22,579 nucleotides of DNA from a bacterium (GCA_004561785.1 SFUB01000012.1:1-22579), one strand, 5' to 3'; positions 14,075 to 22,524 are shown, counted from the stretch's first letter. The notes: a model not told the origin generated them from the sequence alone. Numbers and translations are program-made.

Positions 14075-14971
14075 ATGAAAAGCAATTTTGCGATTTTCAT
14101 CGACTCCACCGGTGATTTGGACTCCGAACTCCGGAAACAATTCGACGTCGACTACGTGAATTTCTGGGTGTCCGTCGAAGGCGGGGAGAATATCCCGGCC
14201 TCGTTGGATTATGACCAGGGCCTCACTCATCACGATTTCTATCAGACCATGCGCGACGGGAAACGGATCTTTACCTCTCAGGTGACCGAAAAGACCCTCC
14301 GCGAAAAATGGACTCCGCTTCTCCAAGAAGGGATGGACATCCTCTACATCGCCTGCTCCTCCGGACTCAGCGCTTCTTACGATTTGGCCTGCAAAGTCGC
14401 CGCCGCTCTCAAGGATGAATTCAAAGGACGCGACATCCGCTGCGTCGATTCGCTTATCTCCGGCTATGCTCAAGGCGAAATGGCAATCAAAGCCTCAAAG
14501 ATGCGCGAAGAAGGGAAGACCCTCGGCGAGGTCGTTTCTTTCCTGGAAGAGAAGAGGCTTTGCTTCAACCAATTCGCGACCGTCGAGAACCTGACCGCCC
14601 TCAAAAAGGCGGGCAGAGTCACCGCCAGCAGCGCCTTCTTCGGGAACTTATTCTCCGTCAAGCCCATCCTTATCTCCGATGTCAAAGGACATAACTATGC
14701 GATTGAAAAGGTCAAAGGGCGCAAGGCCTCCCTCGTCCGCATCGCGGACATGGCCGTCGACGCTTGCCTTGATCCGGAGAAGGAAATCTTCTACATCGCC
14801 GACGCCGATGCCCCCGAAGGCAGCCAAATCGCGAAGGAAGAACTGCTCCGCCGCGTTCCCAACGCCAAAATCCATATGGGCAAGATCGGCCCGATCATCG
14901 GCGCTTCCACCGGCCCCGGCACCGTCGCCGTCTACGTCTACGGGAAAGAAGTCACGGCTTGCGGAGAATAA
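14075..14971 (+). CDS. degV: DegV family fatty-acid-binding protein (FakB-like)
   Basis: FakB-type proteins hold a fatty acid while FakA phosphorylates it to acyl-phosphate. This one has 298 residues. Visible family blocks are FAIFIDSTGDL at the start (Asp10-Ser11-Thr12), FTSQVT, ACSSGLSASY, LKKAGRV and GPIIGASTGPGT. From knowledge of FakB structures, the acyl carboxylate is held by Thr and Ser in the TSQ and SSGLS motifs, an Arg, and a His in a G-x-H-x-GPG motif; here that His is replaced by Ser278. ATG 14075 is supported by GAAAGG at 14061-14066. It follows a terminator and is 12 bases before fakA, so the pair is probably one transcript and the partner is obvious from context. Confidence 0.92.
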   Translation: MKSNFAIFIDSTGDLDSELRKQFDVDYVNFWVSVEGGENIPASLDYDQGLTHHDFYQTMRDGKRIFTSQVTEKTLREKWTPLLQEGMDILYIACSSGLSASYDLACKVAAALKDEFKGRDIRCVDSLISGYAQGEMAIKASKMREEGKTLGEVVSFLEEKRLCFNQFATVENLTALKKAGRVTASSAFFGNLFSVKPILISDVKGHNYAIEKVKGRKASLVRIADMAVDACLDPEKEIFYIADADAPEGSQIAKEELLRRVPNAKIHMGKIGPIIGASTGPGTVAVYVYGKEVTACGE

Positions 14972-14983
14972 AGGTCCGTGGCC

Positions 14984-16633
14984 ATGAATTCCATCAACGC
15001 AGCGACCTTTCAAAGCATGGTCGAAAACGGCCTGCGCAATTTGAAAGCACATTATCAGGAGATCAATGACCTCAACGTGTTCCCCGTCCCTGACGGGGAC
15101 ACGGGCACGAACATGACCGCCACCCTCAAAGGAGGGGTGGAGGCCATGGAGAAAGAGCAGGGCACGAAACTTTGCGAAAAAGCCGCGGCCCTCTCTTCCG
15201 GCATGCTCCTGTCCGCCAGAGGAAACTCCGGCGTCATCCTTTCCCAGTTCTTCGCCGGCATCGCCCGGGCATTCGGAGGCCTGGAAGAAGCGACTCTGGC
15301 CCAATTCGCCTCTGCCCTCGAAACGGGGACCGCCACGGCTTATAAAGCCGTCGTGAACCCGGTCGAAGGGACGATCTTGACCGTCGCAAAAGACGGCACT
15401 GAGGCCGTCCATGAGGCTTTGGGGAGCATGCAGTCCTTGGAAAGCGTCTTCGGACTCCTTTCCCAAGCCATGTCCGCCTCGCTCAAAAACACCCCGAATT
15501 TGCTTCCCGTATTGAAGGAAGCCGGCGTCATCGATTCCGGAGGCGCGGGCTTGCTTTCGGTTATGGAGGGCATGAGGAAGGATATCCTCGGCGAGGAAAT
15601 CGAAGACACCTCATTCAATGGCCCTTCTGGGTCCGGCTCAATCGACACCTCGGCCTTCAATGAGGACTCCGTCTTGACCTATGGCTACTGCACGGAGTTC
15701 ATCCTTCAGCTGCAAAACTGCAAAAACGGGCCTGAGACCTTCGATTTAAACGAGATGATCGAGACCTTCAAAGGCTTTGGCGATTCCATCGTCGCCTTGC
15801 GTCAGGGGAACATCGTCAAAGTCCACGTCCATACGAAAAACCCGGCCCTGCCGATTGAATATGCGCAGCGGTTCGGGGAATTCCTAACGTTCAAAATGGA
15901 GAACATGAACCTCCAACACAACGAGATTCTTCTTAACAAAGAGCTCTCCATGGAGAAGCCAAAGAGGAAGGAATACGCGATTGTCGCCGTGGCGCCTAGC
16001 CCCGAGATTGCCGAACTCTTCCGGTCCCTCAAATGCGACCAGATCGTCTCCGGCGGTCAGAGCATGAATCCAAGCGCGGACGACTTCGTGAAGGCCTTCG
16101 ACTCTTGCAACGCGGACAACATCATCGTCTTCCCAAACAACGGAAACGTCATTTTGACCGCAAAGCAAGCCGCCGATCTTTTTGAGGGATCCCACGTCGT
16201 GGTCATCCCCTCTAAGTCCGTGGTTCATGCCTATTCCGCTTTGCAGATGATCGACTTCGAGTCCTATAACCTAGAAGAAAACGTCGCCAACATCGAGCAA
16301 GCCATTTCCTCGGTGGTATCCGGCGAAGTCTCGACCGCCGTTCGCGATTCCCTCAACAACGGCACCGCCGTCAAAAAAGGCGACGCGATCGGAATCCTCT
16401 CCGGTGAACTTGTCAACGACACTCCGAACCCGGTCGATTGCCTTTTGGAGACGATTGCCGCGGTCGATGACATCGCCGACCGTTCCGTCATCACCGTCTT
16501 CTTTGGAAAGCAAGTTGGCGAAGCAATGAAAGAAGAAGTGGAGGAACGCCTTTCCAAAGCTTACCCCTTGATGGACTACCAGCCTTTCGATGGTGGCCAA
16601 GACGTCTATCCCTTCATCTTCGCGGTGGAGTGA
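14984..16633 (+). CDS. fakA: Fatty acid kinase catalytic subunit FakA (DAK2 domain protein)
   Basis: Phosphorylates FakB-bound fatty acids with ATP to acyl-phosphates for PlsX/PlsY. At 549 residues it matches the FakA/YloV family. The N-terminal DhaL-like kinase domain has the ATP/Mg motif PVPDGDTGTNM (Asp37, Asp39) and SARGNSGVILSQFF (77-90). A middle domain follows, then a C-terminal EDD/DAK1-like region containing IIVFPNNGNVILTAKQA and VVVIPSKSV. ATG 14984 is preceded by AAAGG at 14970-14974 (spacing nine); GTG 14978 is in frame but only three bases after that site. It lies directly after the fakB-like gene and is followed by a strong terminator. Confidence 0.94.
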   Translation: MNSINAATFQSMVENGLRNLKAHYQEINDLNVFPVPDGDTGTNMTATLKGGVEAMEKEQGTKLCEKAAALSSGMLLSARGNSGVILSQFFAGIARAFGGLEEATLAQFASALETGTATAYKAVVNPVEGTILTVAKDGTEAVHEALGSMQSLESVFGLLSQAMSASLKNTPNLLPVLKEAGVIDSGGAGLLSVMEGMRKDILGEEIEDTSFNGPSGSGSIDTSAFNEDSVLTYGYCTEFILQLQNCKNGPETFDLNEMIETFKGFGDSIVALRQGNIVKVHVHTKNPALPIEYAQRFGEFLTFKMENMNLQHNEILLNKELSMEKPKRKEYAIVAVAPSPEIAELFRSLKCDQIVSGGQSMNPSADDFVKAFDSCNADNIIVFPNNGNVILTAKQAADLFEGSHVVVIPSKSVVHAYSALQMIDFESYNLEENVANIEQAISSVVSGEVSTAVRDSLNNGTAVKKGDAIGILSGELVNDTPNPVDCLLETIAAVDDIADRSVITVFFGKQVGEAMKEEVEERLSKAYPLMDYQPFDGGQDVYPFIFAVE

Positions 16634-16653
16634 ATCAAGTAAAATTTTCGCTG

Positions 16654-16694
16654 AAAACAGGCGAGTTTCCCCTGGGGAAATCCGCCTGTTTTTT
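16654..16694 (+). terminator. Rho-independent terminator of degV-fakA
   Basis: AAAACAGGCG (16654-16663) pairs with CGCCTGTTTT (16683-16692), and an inner TTTCC.../...GGAAA stem extends it across a small internal loop. A T run follows to 16694. It starts 20 bases after the fakA stop. Confidence 0.9.
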
Positions 16695-16712
16695 CTTGCC
16701 TTTTCCACCTCT

Positions 16713-16839
16713 TAAAATCTAGGAAGCAATGGTGGTGGAAGACTTCGAAAAATTTAAATTTGAGAAGGTGCAAACCCTCGAATGTTTCTCATGGCCTTTT
16801 TTAGCAAAAATCCAATCTATAACAAAAGAACGTCAATGA
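16713..16839 (+). other. Possible small ORF in the A+T-rich gap between fakA and plsY
   Basis: TAAAAT (16713-16718, 5 of 6 to TATAAT) stands ten bases before ATG 16729, which opens a 36-codon frame ending at TGA 16839. The predicted peptide starts MVVEDFEKFKFEKVQTL and ends SITKERQ. AGGAAG at 16721-16726 is only two bases from the ATG, which is too close for a good ribosome site. I do not recognise the peptide. The rest of the 16695-16838 gap is A+T-rich, including the palindrome AAATTTAAATTT, and shows nothing else I can name. An untranslated small RNA or plain spacer is equally possible. Confidence 0.2.
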
Positions 16840-16873
16840 AAAACACAGGAATCATCGAATGATTTCCTATGTT
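16839..16873 (-). terminator. Rho-independent terminator of plsY (minus strand)
   Basis: On the minus strand AACATAGGAAATCAT pairs with ATGATTCCTGTGTT around TCG (one bulge, one mismatch or wobble), followed by a T run read from the As at 16839-16843. It lies about 50 bases past the plsY stop. On the plus strand no T run follows, so it fits plsY only. Confidence 0.75.
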
Positions 16874-16922
16874 ATTGCTAATTTTCAAGAAGTTTTACAA
16901 TAGACCAATAAACTACTATTTA

Positions 16923-17669
16923 TTAACTAAGTTTATCGGTTGTCTTCGCTTCTGTCCCAGAGAGGATTCGCTTGATGTTGGAACGGTGGCGGAAGATGAG
17001 AATCGGCGCGATCAAGGTGTCCACTAATGCGAATTCCCAGCCGATGTGAAGCATGGGGTAAAATCCGAAACTCCAAGAGAAGATCGCGTCCCAGGAAATG
17101 CTGGGCAAAGTCATCGCCAGGACTGCCATGACCCAAGCGGTCAGCGTTCCTGCAATCGAAGTGGTGATCGAAGCCAAGGAGACCATTTTCTTCTTGCCCG
17201 CGACGATGAGATAGGTTCCTCCGGCGAAGGCGAATTCGACCCAGCTCGTGAGGATGTTGGTCCCCATGTAGCAGGAAACGGCCTTCCCGCCTTTGAACCC
17301 GATATAAAGCGGCCAACAATGGCCAATCGCGGCGGCCAATCCTGCAAACCAATAATAAAGGGAAGAGGCGTCATAGCCATTGTCCCAACGCATATAGGCG
17401 TTCAGGGGGGTGAAACGGAGGATGGCCCAAATGGCGTAGATCGGCAGAGCCGTCTTGATCATGTCGAGGATGATCACGAGGACCCCGATCTTCTTGCCGA
17501 AGACGCGGCCGGAGTTCGTCCCCCCGGAATTGTGAGAGTAGTAGTTGCGGGGGTCTTTATGAAAAAAGACCTTCCCGATGATGACTCCGCTTGGGATGGA
17601 TCCGAACAAATAGCCCAAAAGAAGGCTCCCGGCGGCAACAGCGATATTTATCCAGATGAGTTGTTCCAT
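16923..17669 (-). CDS. plsY: Acyl-phosphate:glycerol-3-phosphate acyltransferase PlsY
   Basis: Membrane enzyme that transfers the acyl group of acyl-phosphate to glycerol-3-phosphate, the first step of phospholipid assembly. Motif 1 is FGSIPSGVIIGKV with SHNSGGTN (45-52), motif 2 is GHCWPLYIGFKGGKAV (116-131), and a SLASI motif 3 follows. Several hydrophobic membrane segments are evident. At 248 residues it is longer than the usual ~200, with extra sequence around residues 84-105 (RFTPLNAYMRWDNGYD) between membrane segments. The frame is open far upstream, but ATG at 17669 has GGGGGA four bases before it, a TATAAT behind, and the normal protein start. It uses the product of the FakA-FakB pair encoded next to it in the convergent direction. 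Confidence 0.93.
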   Translation of the reverse strand: MEQLIWINIAVAAGSLLLGYLFGSIPSGVIIGKVFFHKDPRNYYSHNSGGTNSGRVFGKKIGVLVIILDMIKTALPIYAIWAILRFTPLNAYMRWDNGYDASSLYYWFAGLAAAIGHCWPLYIGFKGGKAVSCYMGTNILTSWVEFAFAGGTYLIVAGKKKMVSLASITTSIAGTLTAWVMAVLAMTLPSISWDAIFSWSFGFYPMLHIGWEFALVDTLIAPILIFRHRSNIKRILSGTEAKTTDKLS

Positions 17670-17691
17670 AATTTCCCCCAAACGCCCGTCT

Positions 17692-17697
17692 ATTATA
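17692..17697 (-). promoter_or_regulatory. -10 element of plsY
   Basis: TATAAT on the minus strand lies 22 bases before the plsY ATG, with GGGGGA (17674-17679) as ribosome site in the leader. No good -35 is present; its expected place (about 17715-17720) overlaps that of the divergent parE promoter. Confidence 0.55.
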
Positions 17698-17734
17698 TAG
17701 GAAAAGGCGCGTGGCTTTCTATTTTTCGAGGGGG

Positions 17735-17780
17735 TATAATGGACCTGTTCACGGACCAAGCGCCGTTTTAATATTACAAT
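17735..17780 (+). promoter_or_regulatory. Candidate -10 elements of parE-parC
   Basis: Two candidates: a perfect TATAAT at 17735-17740, giving a leader of about 45 bases, and TACAAT (5 of 6) at 17775-17780, ending 12 bases before ATG 17793 and giving a leader of about five bases. Neither has a convincing -35. There is no Shine-Dalgarno in the CCCTCTACACCT stretch before the ATG. Confidence 0.45.
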
Positions 17781-17792
17781 CCCTCTACACCT

Positions 17793-19757
17793 ATGGCAGA
17801 CATCGAAAAAGCAGAAGAACTTTATACCGCGAAGAACATCGAGGTCCTTTCTGAACTCGAAGGGGTCCGGAAACGGCCGGGCATGTACATCGGCGCGACC
17901 AATGCCTCCGGTCTTCACCATTTGATTTGGGAAATCGTGGATAACGGCGTCGATGAAGCGGCCAACGGATATGGCGACCACATCTATGTGACGCTCAATA
18001 AAGACGGCTCGGTTTCCGTGGAAGACGAAGGCCGCGGCGTCCCGGTCGACATCCATAAAGCCACGGGCAAACCGGCGATTGAAATCATCTATACCAAGCT
18101 TCACGCAGGCGGAAAATTCTCCGATAAAGCCTATCAAACCGCCGCCGGCCTCCACGGCGTAGGGGCGACCGTCACCAACGCCCTTTCCGAATATCTTGAC
18201 GTCACCGTTTTTCGGCAGGGATCCACTTACCATATCCGCTGGGAGAACGGCGGCAAACTCAAAACCCCGCTAGAGAAGATTGGAAATACCAGAAAACACG
18301 GGACCTTAGTTCGCTTCAAACCCGACAAAACGATCTTTTCCACGACCGAGTTCAAGTGGGACACCGTCTACAATCACCTTCGCGAAGAGGCTTTCTTGCT
18401 CCGCACCATCCATTTCGTCCTTCGCGACGAAAGAAGCGGGCAGTCCGTCGAGTTCTATTACAAAGATGGGCTCAAGGAATACGTTGCCTCTTTGAACGAG
18501 CACAAGAACCCTTTGGGCGATATTTTGACCTTCTCCGATTCGAAAAACGTCAAAACCGCGAACAACCCGATCCGCATGGAAGTGGCGATGCAGTGGTGCA
18601 ATCAGGACTACAACGACAACCTCATCTCCTACGCCAACAACGTCCGCACCCATGACGGGGGTTCCCACGAAACGGGCTTCAAAGCCGGCTTGACCCGCGC
18701 GGTAAATGACTGGGCGATTCAGAACGGGCTCCTGAAGGAAACCCAAAAGGTCGACGGAAACGACATCCGCGAAGGTCTGACCGCGGTCATCTCCGTCCAG
18801 ATCCCAGAGAACATCCTCCAATACGAATCCCAAACCAAAGCCAAGCTCGACACGGCTGAAGTTACGCCGCTGCTCAACGATTTTGTATACACGAACCTCA
18901 TGTATTTCCTCACGGAGCACAAGGCCTTCGCCATCGATTTGGTCAAGAAATGCTCCGCTTCCAAACAAGCCAGGGAAGCTGCGAGAAAAGCCAAAGAAGC
19001 GGCCAGGAACGGCAAAGTAAAGAAAAACGATGCCGTCATCTCCGATAAACTCGCCGCCGCTCAAAGCAAAGACTACGCCAACAACGAGCTCTTCATCGTC
19101 GAGGGCGATTCCGCAGGCGGCTCCGCCAAATCCGGCCGCGATCGCATGTATCAAGCTATCTTGCCTTTAAGGGGCAAACCTTTGAACACCGACTCCATCA
19201 CCATGGAAAGGATGAAGCAGAACGTTGAGTTCAGCACCATCATCCAGACGATCGGCGCGGGAGTGGGGGCCGATTTCGATCCCGCCGAATCCCATTACGG
19301 GAAGATTATCATCATGACCGATGCCGATACCGACGGCGCCCATATCCAGATTTTGCTTTTGACCTTCTTCTACAATTACATGAAGCCCCTCATCACGAAC
19401 GGCATGGTCTATATCGCCTGCCCGCCGCTATACGGGGTGTACAAAAAGAACGACAAGAGCCACATCGTCTATGCATGGGACGATAAAACGCTTGAGGAAG
19501 CCAAAGCCAAAGTCGGTCCCGGTTACGCGATTTCCCGGTACAAAGGTCTCGGCGAGATGAACGCCGACCAGCTTTTCAACACGACCATGAACAAAAAGAC
19601 GCGTCGGCTCCTGCAAGTCCACATCGACGATCCTTTGGTTGTTGAGAACCGCATCTCCGTCCTTATGGGGAGCGACGCCAGCAAGCGCAGGGAATGGATT
19701 GAGCAAAACATCCAATTCAACGTGGAAGATTCCTTCATCAAGGAGGTCAAGAAATGA
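17793..19757 (+). CDS. parE: DNA topoisomerase IV subunit B
   Basis: ATPase subunit of topoisomerase IV, which decatenates daughter chromosomes. Of 654 residues. The GHKL ATPase domain shows EIVDNGVDEA, DEGRGVP and GLHGVGATVTNALS. The TOPRIM part has EGDSAGGSA with Glu437 and the metal-binding triad Asp510, Asp512, Asp514 in DADTDGAHI, and the end shows YKGLGEMNADQL. It is assigned to ParE rather than GyrB because it is paired with a ParC-type partner and because GyrB is normally encoded with gyrA or near dnaA. No Shine-Dalgarno precedes the start. The 3' end overlaps parC (ATGA) with AAGGAGG just upstream, so the two subunits are translationally coupled. Confidence 0.93.
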   Translation: MADIEKAEELYTAKNIEVLSELEGVRKRPGMYIGATNASGLHHLIWEIVDNGVDEAANGYGDHIYVTLNKDGSVSVEDEGRGVPVDIHKATGKPAIEIIYTKLHAGGKFSDKAYQTAAGLHGVGATVTNALSEYLDVTVFRQGSTYHIRWENGGKLKTPLEKIGNTRKHGTLVRFKPDKTIFSTTEFKWDTVYNHLREEAFLLRTIHFVLRDERSGQSVEFYYKDGLKEYVASLNEHKNPLGDILTFSDSKNVKTANNPIRMEVAMQWCNQDYNDNLISYANNVRTHDGGSHETGFKAGLTRAVNDWAIQNGLLKETQKVDGNDIREGLTAVISVQIPENILQYESQTKAKLDTAEVTPLLNDFVYTNLMYFLTEHKAFAIDLVKKCSASKQAREAARKAKEAARNGKVKKNDAVISDKLAAAQSKDYANNELFIVEGDSAGGSAKSGRDRMYQAILPLRGKPLNTDSITMERMKQNVEFSTIIQTIGAGVGADFDPAESHYGKIIIMTDADTDGAHIQILLLTFFYNYMKPLITNGMVYIACPPLYGVYKKNDKSHIVYAWDDKTLEEAKAKVGPGYAISRYKGLGEMNADQLFNTTMNKKTRRLLQVHIDDPLVVENRISVLMGSDASKRREWIEQNIQFNVEDSFIKEVKK

Positions 19758-22366
19758 GCGCCCGGAAAAAGAGTGAGACGTTGGCCTCCATCGTCGAGAA
19801 CATAGAGCCCTCCACCCTCGACGAACTGATGGGGGACCGTTTCGACATCTACGCAAAAGACGTCATCCAAGACCGCGCGATCCCGGATGCCAGAGACGGT
19901 TTGAAGCCGGTTCAACGCCGCATCGTCTACGCGATGTACAACACCCACAACACCATCGACCACCTCACCAAGAAATGCGCCCACATCGTCGGTGAGGTCA
20001 TGGGCAACTACCATCCTCACGGCGATTCCTCCATCTACGGCGCTTTGGTCCATATGTCCCAAAAATGGGCCATGCGCGCCCCTTTGATCGACTTCCAAGG
20101 GAATAACGGGTCCATCGACGGCGACGGCCCCGCGGCCTATCGTTACACCGAAGCCCGCCTATCCGCGATCAGCAACGAAATGGTGCGCGACATCGAAAAG
20201 GACACCGTCGACATGGATCTCACTTTCGACGATACCCGTTTCGAGCCGAGCGTCCTTCCCAGCGCCTTCCCGAACCTCCTCGTCAACGGTTCCACCGGCA
20301 TCGCGGTCGGCATGGCCACCGAGATCCCCCCGCACAACCTCCGCGAGGTCTGCCAAGCCATCATCCATCGCATAAAGCACCCCCGTTGCCCAATCGAGAC
20401 CCTCATGTCCTACATTCCGGGGCCCGATTTCCCCACAGGCGGCATCGTCTATGAATCTCAAGGCCTTCAGGACATCTATCTGAAGGGGAAGGGGAGGATC
20501 GACGTCGTTTCCCGCTGCCGGATCAAGGAAAACGAAGACCAGACCCAGCAGATCATCGTCAGCGAGATCCCTTTCGGCGTCGTCAAAAGCGCTCTGGTGA
20601 GATCGATCGACCAAATCCGTCACGACAAGAAGATCGACGGCATCGATGAAGTCAGGGATGAGTCTGACAAAGAGGGCATCCGCATCGTCGTCGACATCAA
20701 GAAAGGCTTCAAAGCCGACGCCGTCTTGGCTTATCTCATGGCCAAGACCCAGCTAAAGGCCGGATATTCCGCCAATATGGTCGCAATCGTCGACGGAAGG
20801 CCCCAAAACCTCAACCTGCTGACTTATTGCGACACCTACATCGCCCACCAATTCGACGTCTATACCCGCAAGACCAAATTCGATTTGGCCAAAGATGAGG
20901 CGAGGCTGGAGATCGTCCTCGGCCTCATCAAAGCCTATTCGATCATCAATGAGGTGGTCGCGACGATCCGAGCCTCGCTCGACAAAGCCGATTCCATGAA
21001 TAACCTCATGGCCGCTTTCGGCTTCACCGGACCCCAAGCCAAAGCCATTGTCGAGATGCCTTTGTACAAATTGTCCCATACCGACATCGCCGTGTTGGAG
21101 AAAGAACGGGACGATCTGAGCGCGGAGATCGCCTTCCTGAGAAGCCTTCTTGCCGACAAAAGCAAGATGGATGACCAGATCATCTCCGATCTAAGGCGCG
21201 TCGCTAAAACCTACGGGGATGACAGAAGAACCGAAATCACCGAGGAGAACGAGGAACTCACCTCCGTCGATAAGCGCGATTTGATCGCCAAGGAGGAAGT
21301 CGTCCTCACGGTGAGCAAAGACGGCTACGTCAAACGGAGCTCTTTGGCCTCCTGGCGTAGCTCCGGCGGGCTTAGCGGCGCCCTTCCGGGCCTCAAAGCG
21401 GGGGATAGCCTCGTCTATGAGGGCAATTGCTTCACGACCGATTTCCTGTTGGCTTTCACAAGCCTCGGGAATTACGTCTATCTCCCGATCCATTTGGTGA
21501 AAGCCAACAAATGGCTCGATGAGGGCGTCCATCTGAACACCCTCGTCTCCCTCTCCGAAGGGGAGAAGATCGTCCGCGCCTATGGCGTCAAGACGTTCCG
21601 CAGCGATCTGACGGTGCTGATCCTGTCTAAGTTTGGCCAGATCAAGAAAGCCAGGCTTTCTGATTTCCCGGTGGCCCGTTATTCTAGACCCATCCGCACG
21701 ATGAGGCTTCTCAAGGGGGACGAAGTGGTGGATGCGGCAATCTCAAGTGGGGATTCCACTTTGCTCCTATTCTCCGAATCCGGCCTCTGTTCTCGTTATA
21801 ACGAAGGGCTCGTGCCTTTGAATGTCGGGCCTAGCTCCGGGGTCAAAGCGGCTTCCTTCAAGCATTCGCCCTGCGTGGCCATGCTCTCTTACGGCCCCGA
21901 AGAGATTCAGAACGCGAAGTTCTTCGCCGTTACCGATATGGGCGCCGTCCGGGTCGTCTCTATTTCCAACATCGAGGAGGGGGAGCGTCTATCGAAAGCC
22001 ACCTTGCTCTTCAAATCCTTCAAAAACGAGCCCCATTCCTTGCTTTATGTTGAGGACGTGGACGGAAAGGATTCGCCCTTCTCCTTGCCTTGCGTTTTAG
22101 AAGATGGGACGAGCTTCGATTTGTCCATCCCAAACTGGAATCTGACCCCGATGGACCGCTACGCGAAGAAGGACGAGAACTCCCCAAAGAAAGGGAAGAT
22201 CCTCTCCGCGAACCGGCGCGAAAAGAAGTATATCGATGAATCGATGGTGTCGCACGCCCCCGAAATCGTGGAAGAAGGAGCGGAGGAAGAACCCGAAGTT
22301 GCCTTGTCTGACGATCGTCCCACGGAGAAATTCGAGCAGATTTCAATTTTCGACGATGACGATTAA
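19754..22366 (+). CDS. parC: DNA topoisomerase IV subunit A
   Basis: DNA-cleaving subunit of topoisomerase IV; 870 residues. The breakage-reunion domain starts with the ParC-type IQDRAIPDARDGLKPVQRRI and contains the catalytic Tyr131 (AAYRYTEARLS). The quinolone region reads HPHGDSSIYGAL: Ser92 (S. aureus ParC Ser80 equivalent) is kept, but the Glu84 equivalent is Gly96. The coiled-coil and beta-propeller C-terminal domain follow from about residue 490, without the GyrA box of gyrase. The extreme C-terminus is acidic (EEGAEEEPEVA ... IFDDDD). AAGGAGG in the end of parE serves as ribosome site. No strong terminator follows: TAATTAG/CTAATTA at 22364-22380 is a weak hairpin without a T run. Confidence 0.94.
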   Translation: MSARKKSETLASIVENIEPSTLDELMGDRFDIYAKDVIQDRAIPDARDGLKPVQRRIVYAMYNTHNTIDHLTKKCAHIVGEVMGNYHPHGDSSIYGALVHMSQKWAMRAPLIDFQGNNGSIDGDGPAAYRYTEARLSAISNEMVRDIEKDTVDMDLTFDDTRFEPSVLPSAFPNLLVNGSTGIAVGMATEIPPHNLREVCQAIIHRIKHPRCPIETLMSYIPGPDFPTGGIVYESQGLQDIYLKGKGRIDVVSRCRIKENEDQTQQIIVSEIPFGVVKSALVRSIDQIRHDKKIDGIDEVRDESDKEGIRIVVDIKKGFKADAVLAYLMAKTQLKAGYSANMVAIVDGRPQNLNLLTYCDTYIAHQFDVYTRKTKFDLAKDEARLEIVLGLIKAYSIINEVVATIRASLDKADSMNNLMAAFGFTGPQAKAIVEMPLYKLSHTDIAVLEKERDDLSAEIAFLRSLLADKSKMDDQIISDLRRVAKTYGDDRRTEITEENEELTSVDKRDLIAKEEVVLTVSKDGYVKRSSLASWRSSGGLSGALPGLKAGDSLVYEGNCFTTDFLLAFTSLGNYVYLPIHLVKANKWLDEGVHLNTLVSLSEGEKIVRAYGVKTFRSDLTVLILSKFGQIKKARLSDFPVARYSRPIRTMRLLKGDEVVDAAISSGDSTLLLFSESGLCSRYNEGLVPLNVGPSSGVKAASFKHSPCVAMLSYGPEEIQNAKFFAVTDMGAVRVVSISNIEEGERLSKATLLFKSFKNEPHSLLYVEDVDGKDSPFSLPCVLEDGTSFDLSIPNWNLTPMDRYAKKDENSPKKGKILSANRREKKYIDESMVSHAPEIVEEGAEEEPEVALSDDRPTEKFEQISIFDDDD

Positions 22367-22383
22367 TTAGTATCTAATTAGTA
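22364..22383. repeat. Short direct and inverted repeat at the parC stop
   Basis: TAATTAGTA occurs twice (22364-22372 and 22375-22383); the same bases form an inverted repeat TAATTAG-TAT-CTAATTA that includes the parC stop. There is no T run, so it is not a standard terminator. GCTTATT is also repeated directly just downstream. Confidence 0.4.
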
Positions 22384-22431
22384 GCTTATTGGTGCTTATT
22401 CATTCGGTATGGTCGAAAGTTTTTAAAGTTT

Positions 22432-22440
22432 TGCTAAAAT
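22432..22440 (+). promoter_or_regulatory. Extended -10 promoter candidate after parC
   Basis: TGCTAAAAT has the TGn extension and a 5-of-6 -10 hexamer, as at rpmG. A transcript from about 22447 would cover a potential stem GCGCGT (22462-22467) with ACGCGC (22501-22506) before the next gene. The rest of the 165-base gap is A+T-rich with repeated AGTTTTTAA and shows nothing else I can name. Confidence 0.35.
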
Positions 22441-22495
22441 TAGTTTTTAAGCGTTTTACATGCGCGTTGCAGAGGAAGCGAAGGCCCATTTTCTC

Positions 22496-22524
22496 TAGTC
22501 ACGCGCGCGCATAAAGAATAAAAT
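22496..22524 (+). promoter_or_regulatory. Promoter of the last gene, compatible with a leaderless mRNA
   Basis: TAGTCA (4 of 6 to TTGACA) at 22496-22501, a 17-base spacer, and TAAAAT (5 of 6) at 22519-22524, ending seven bases before ATG 22532. No Shine-Dalgarno is present. Confidence 0.5.

Noticed and set aside
17670..18233. N-terminal extension of plsY on the minus strand into parE
   Set aside because: The added residues match no PlsY and would cross the divergent promoter region; ATG at 17669 gives the normal membrane N-terminus.
22364..22380. Terminator after parC
   Set aside because: The 7-base A+T stem has no T run on the plus strand and would be weak.
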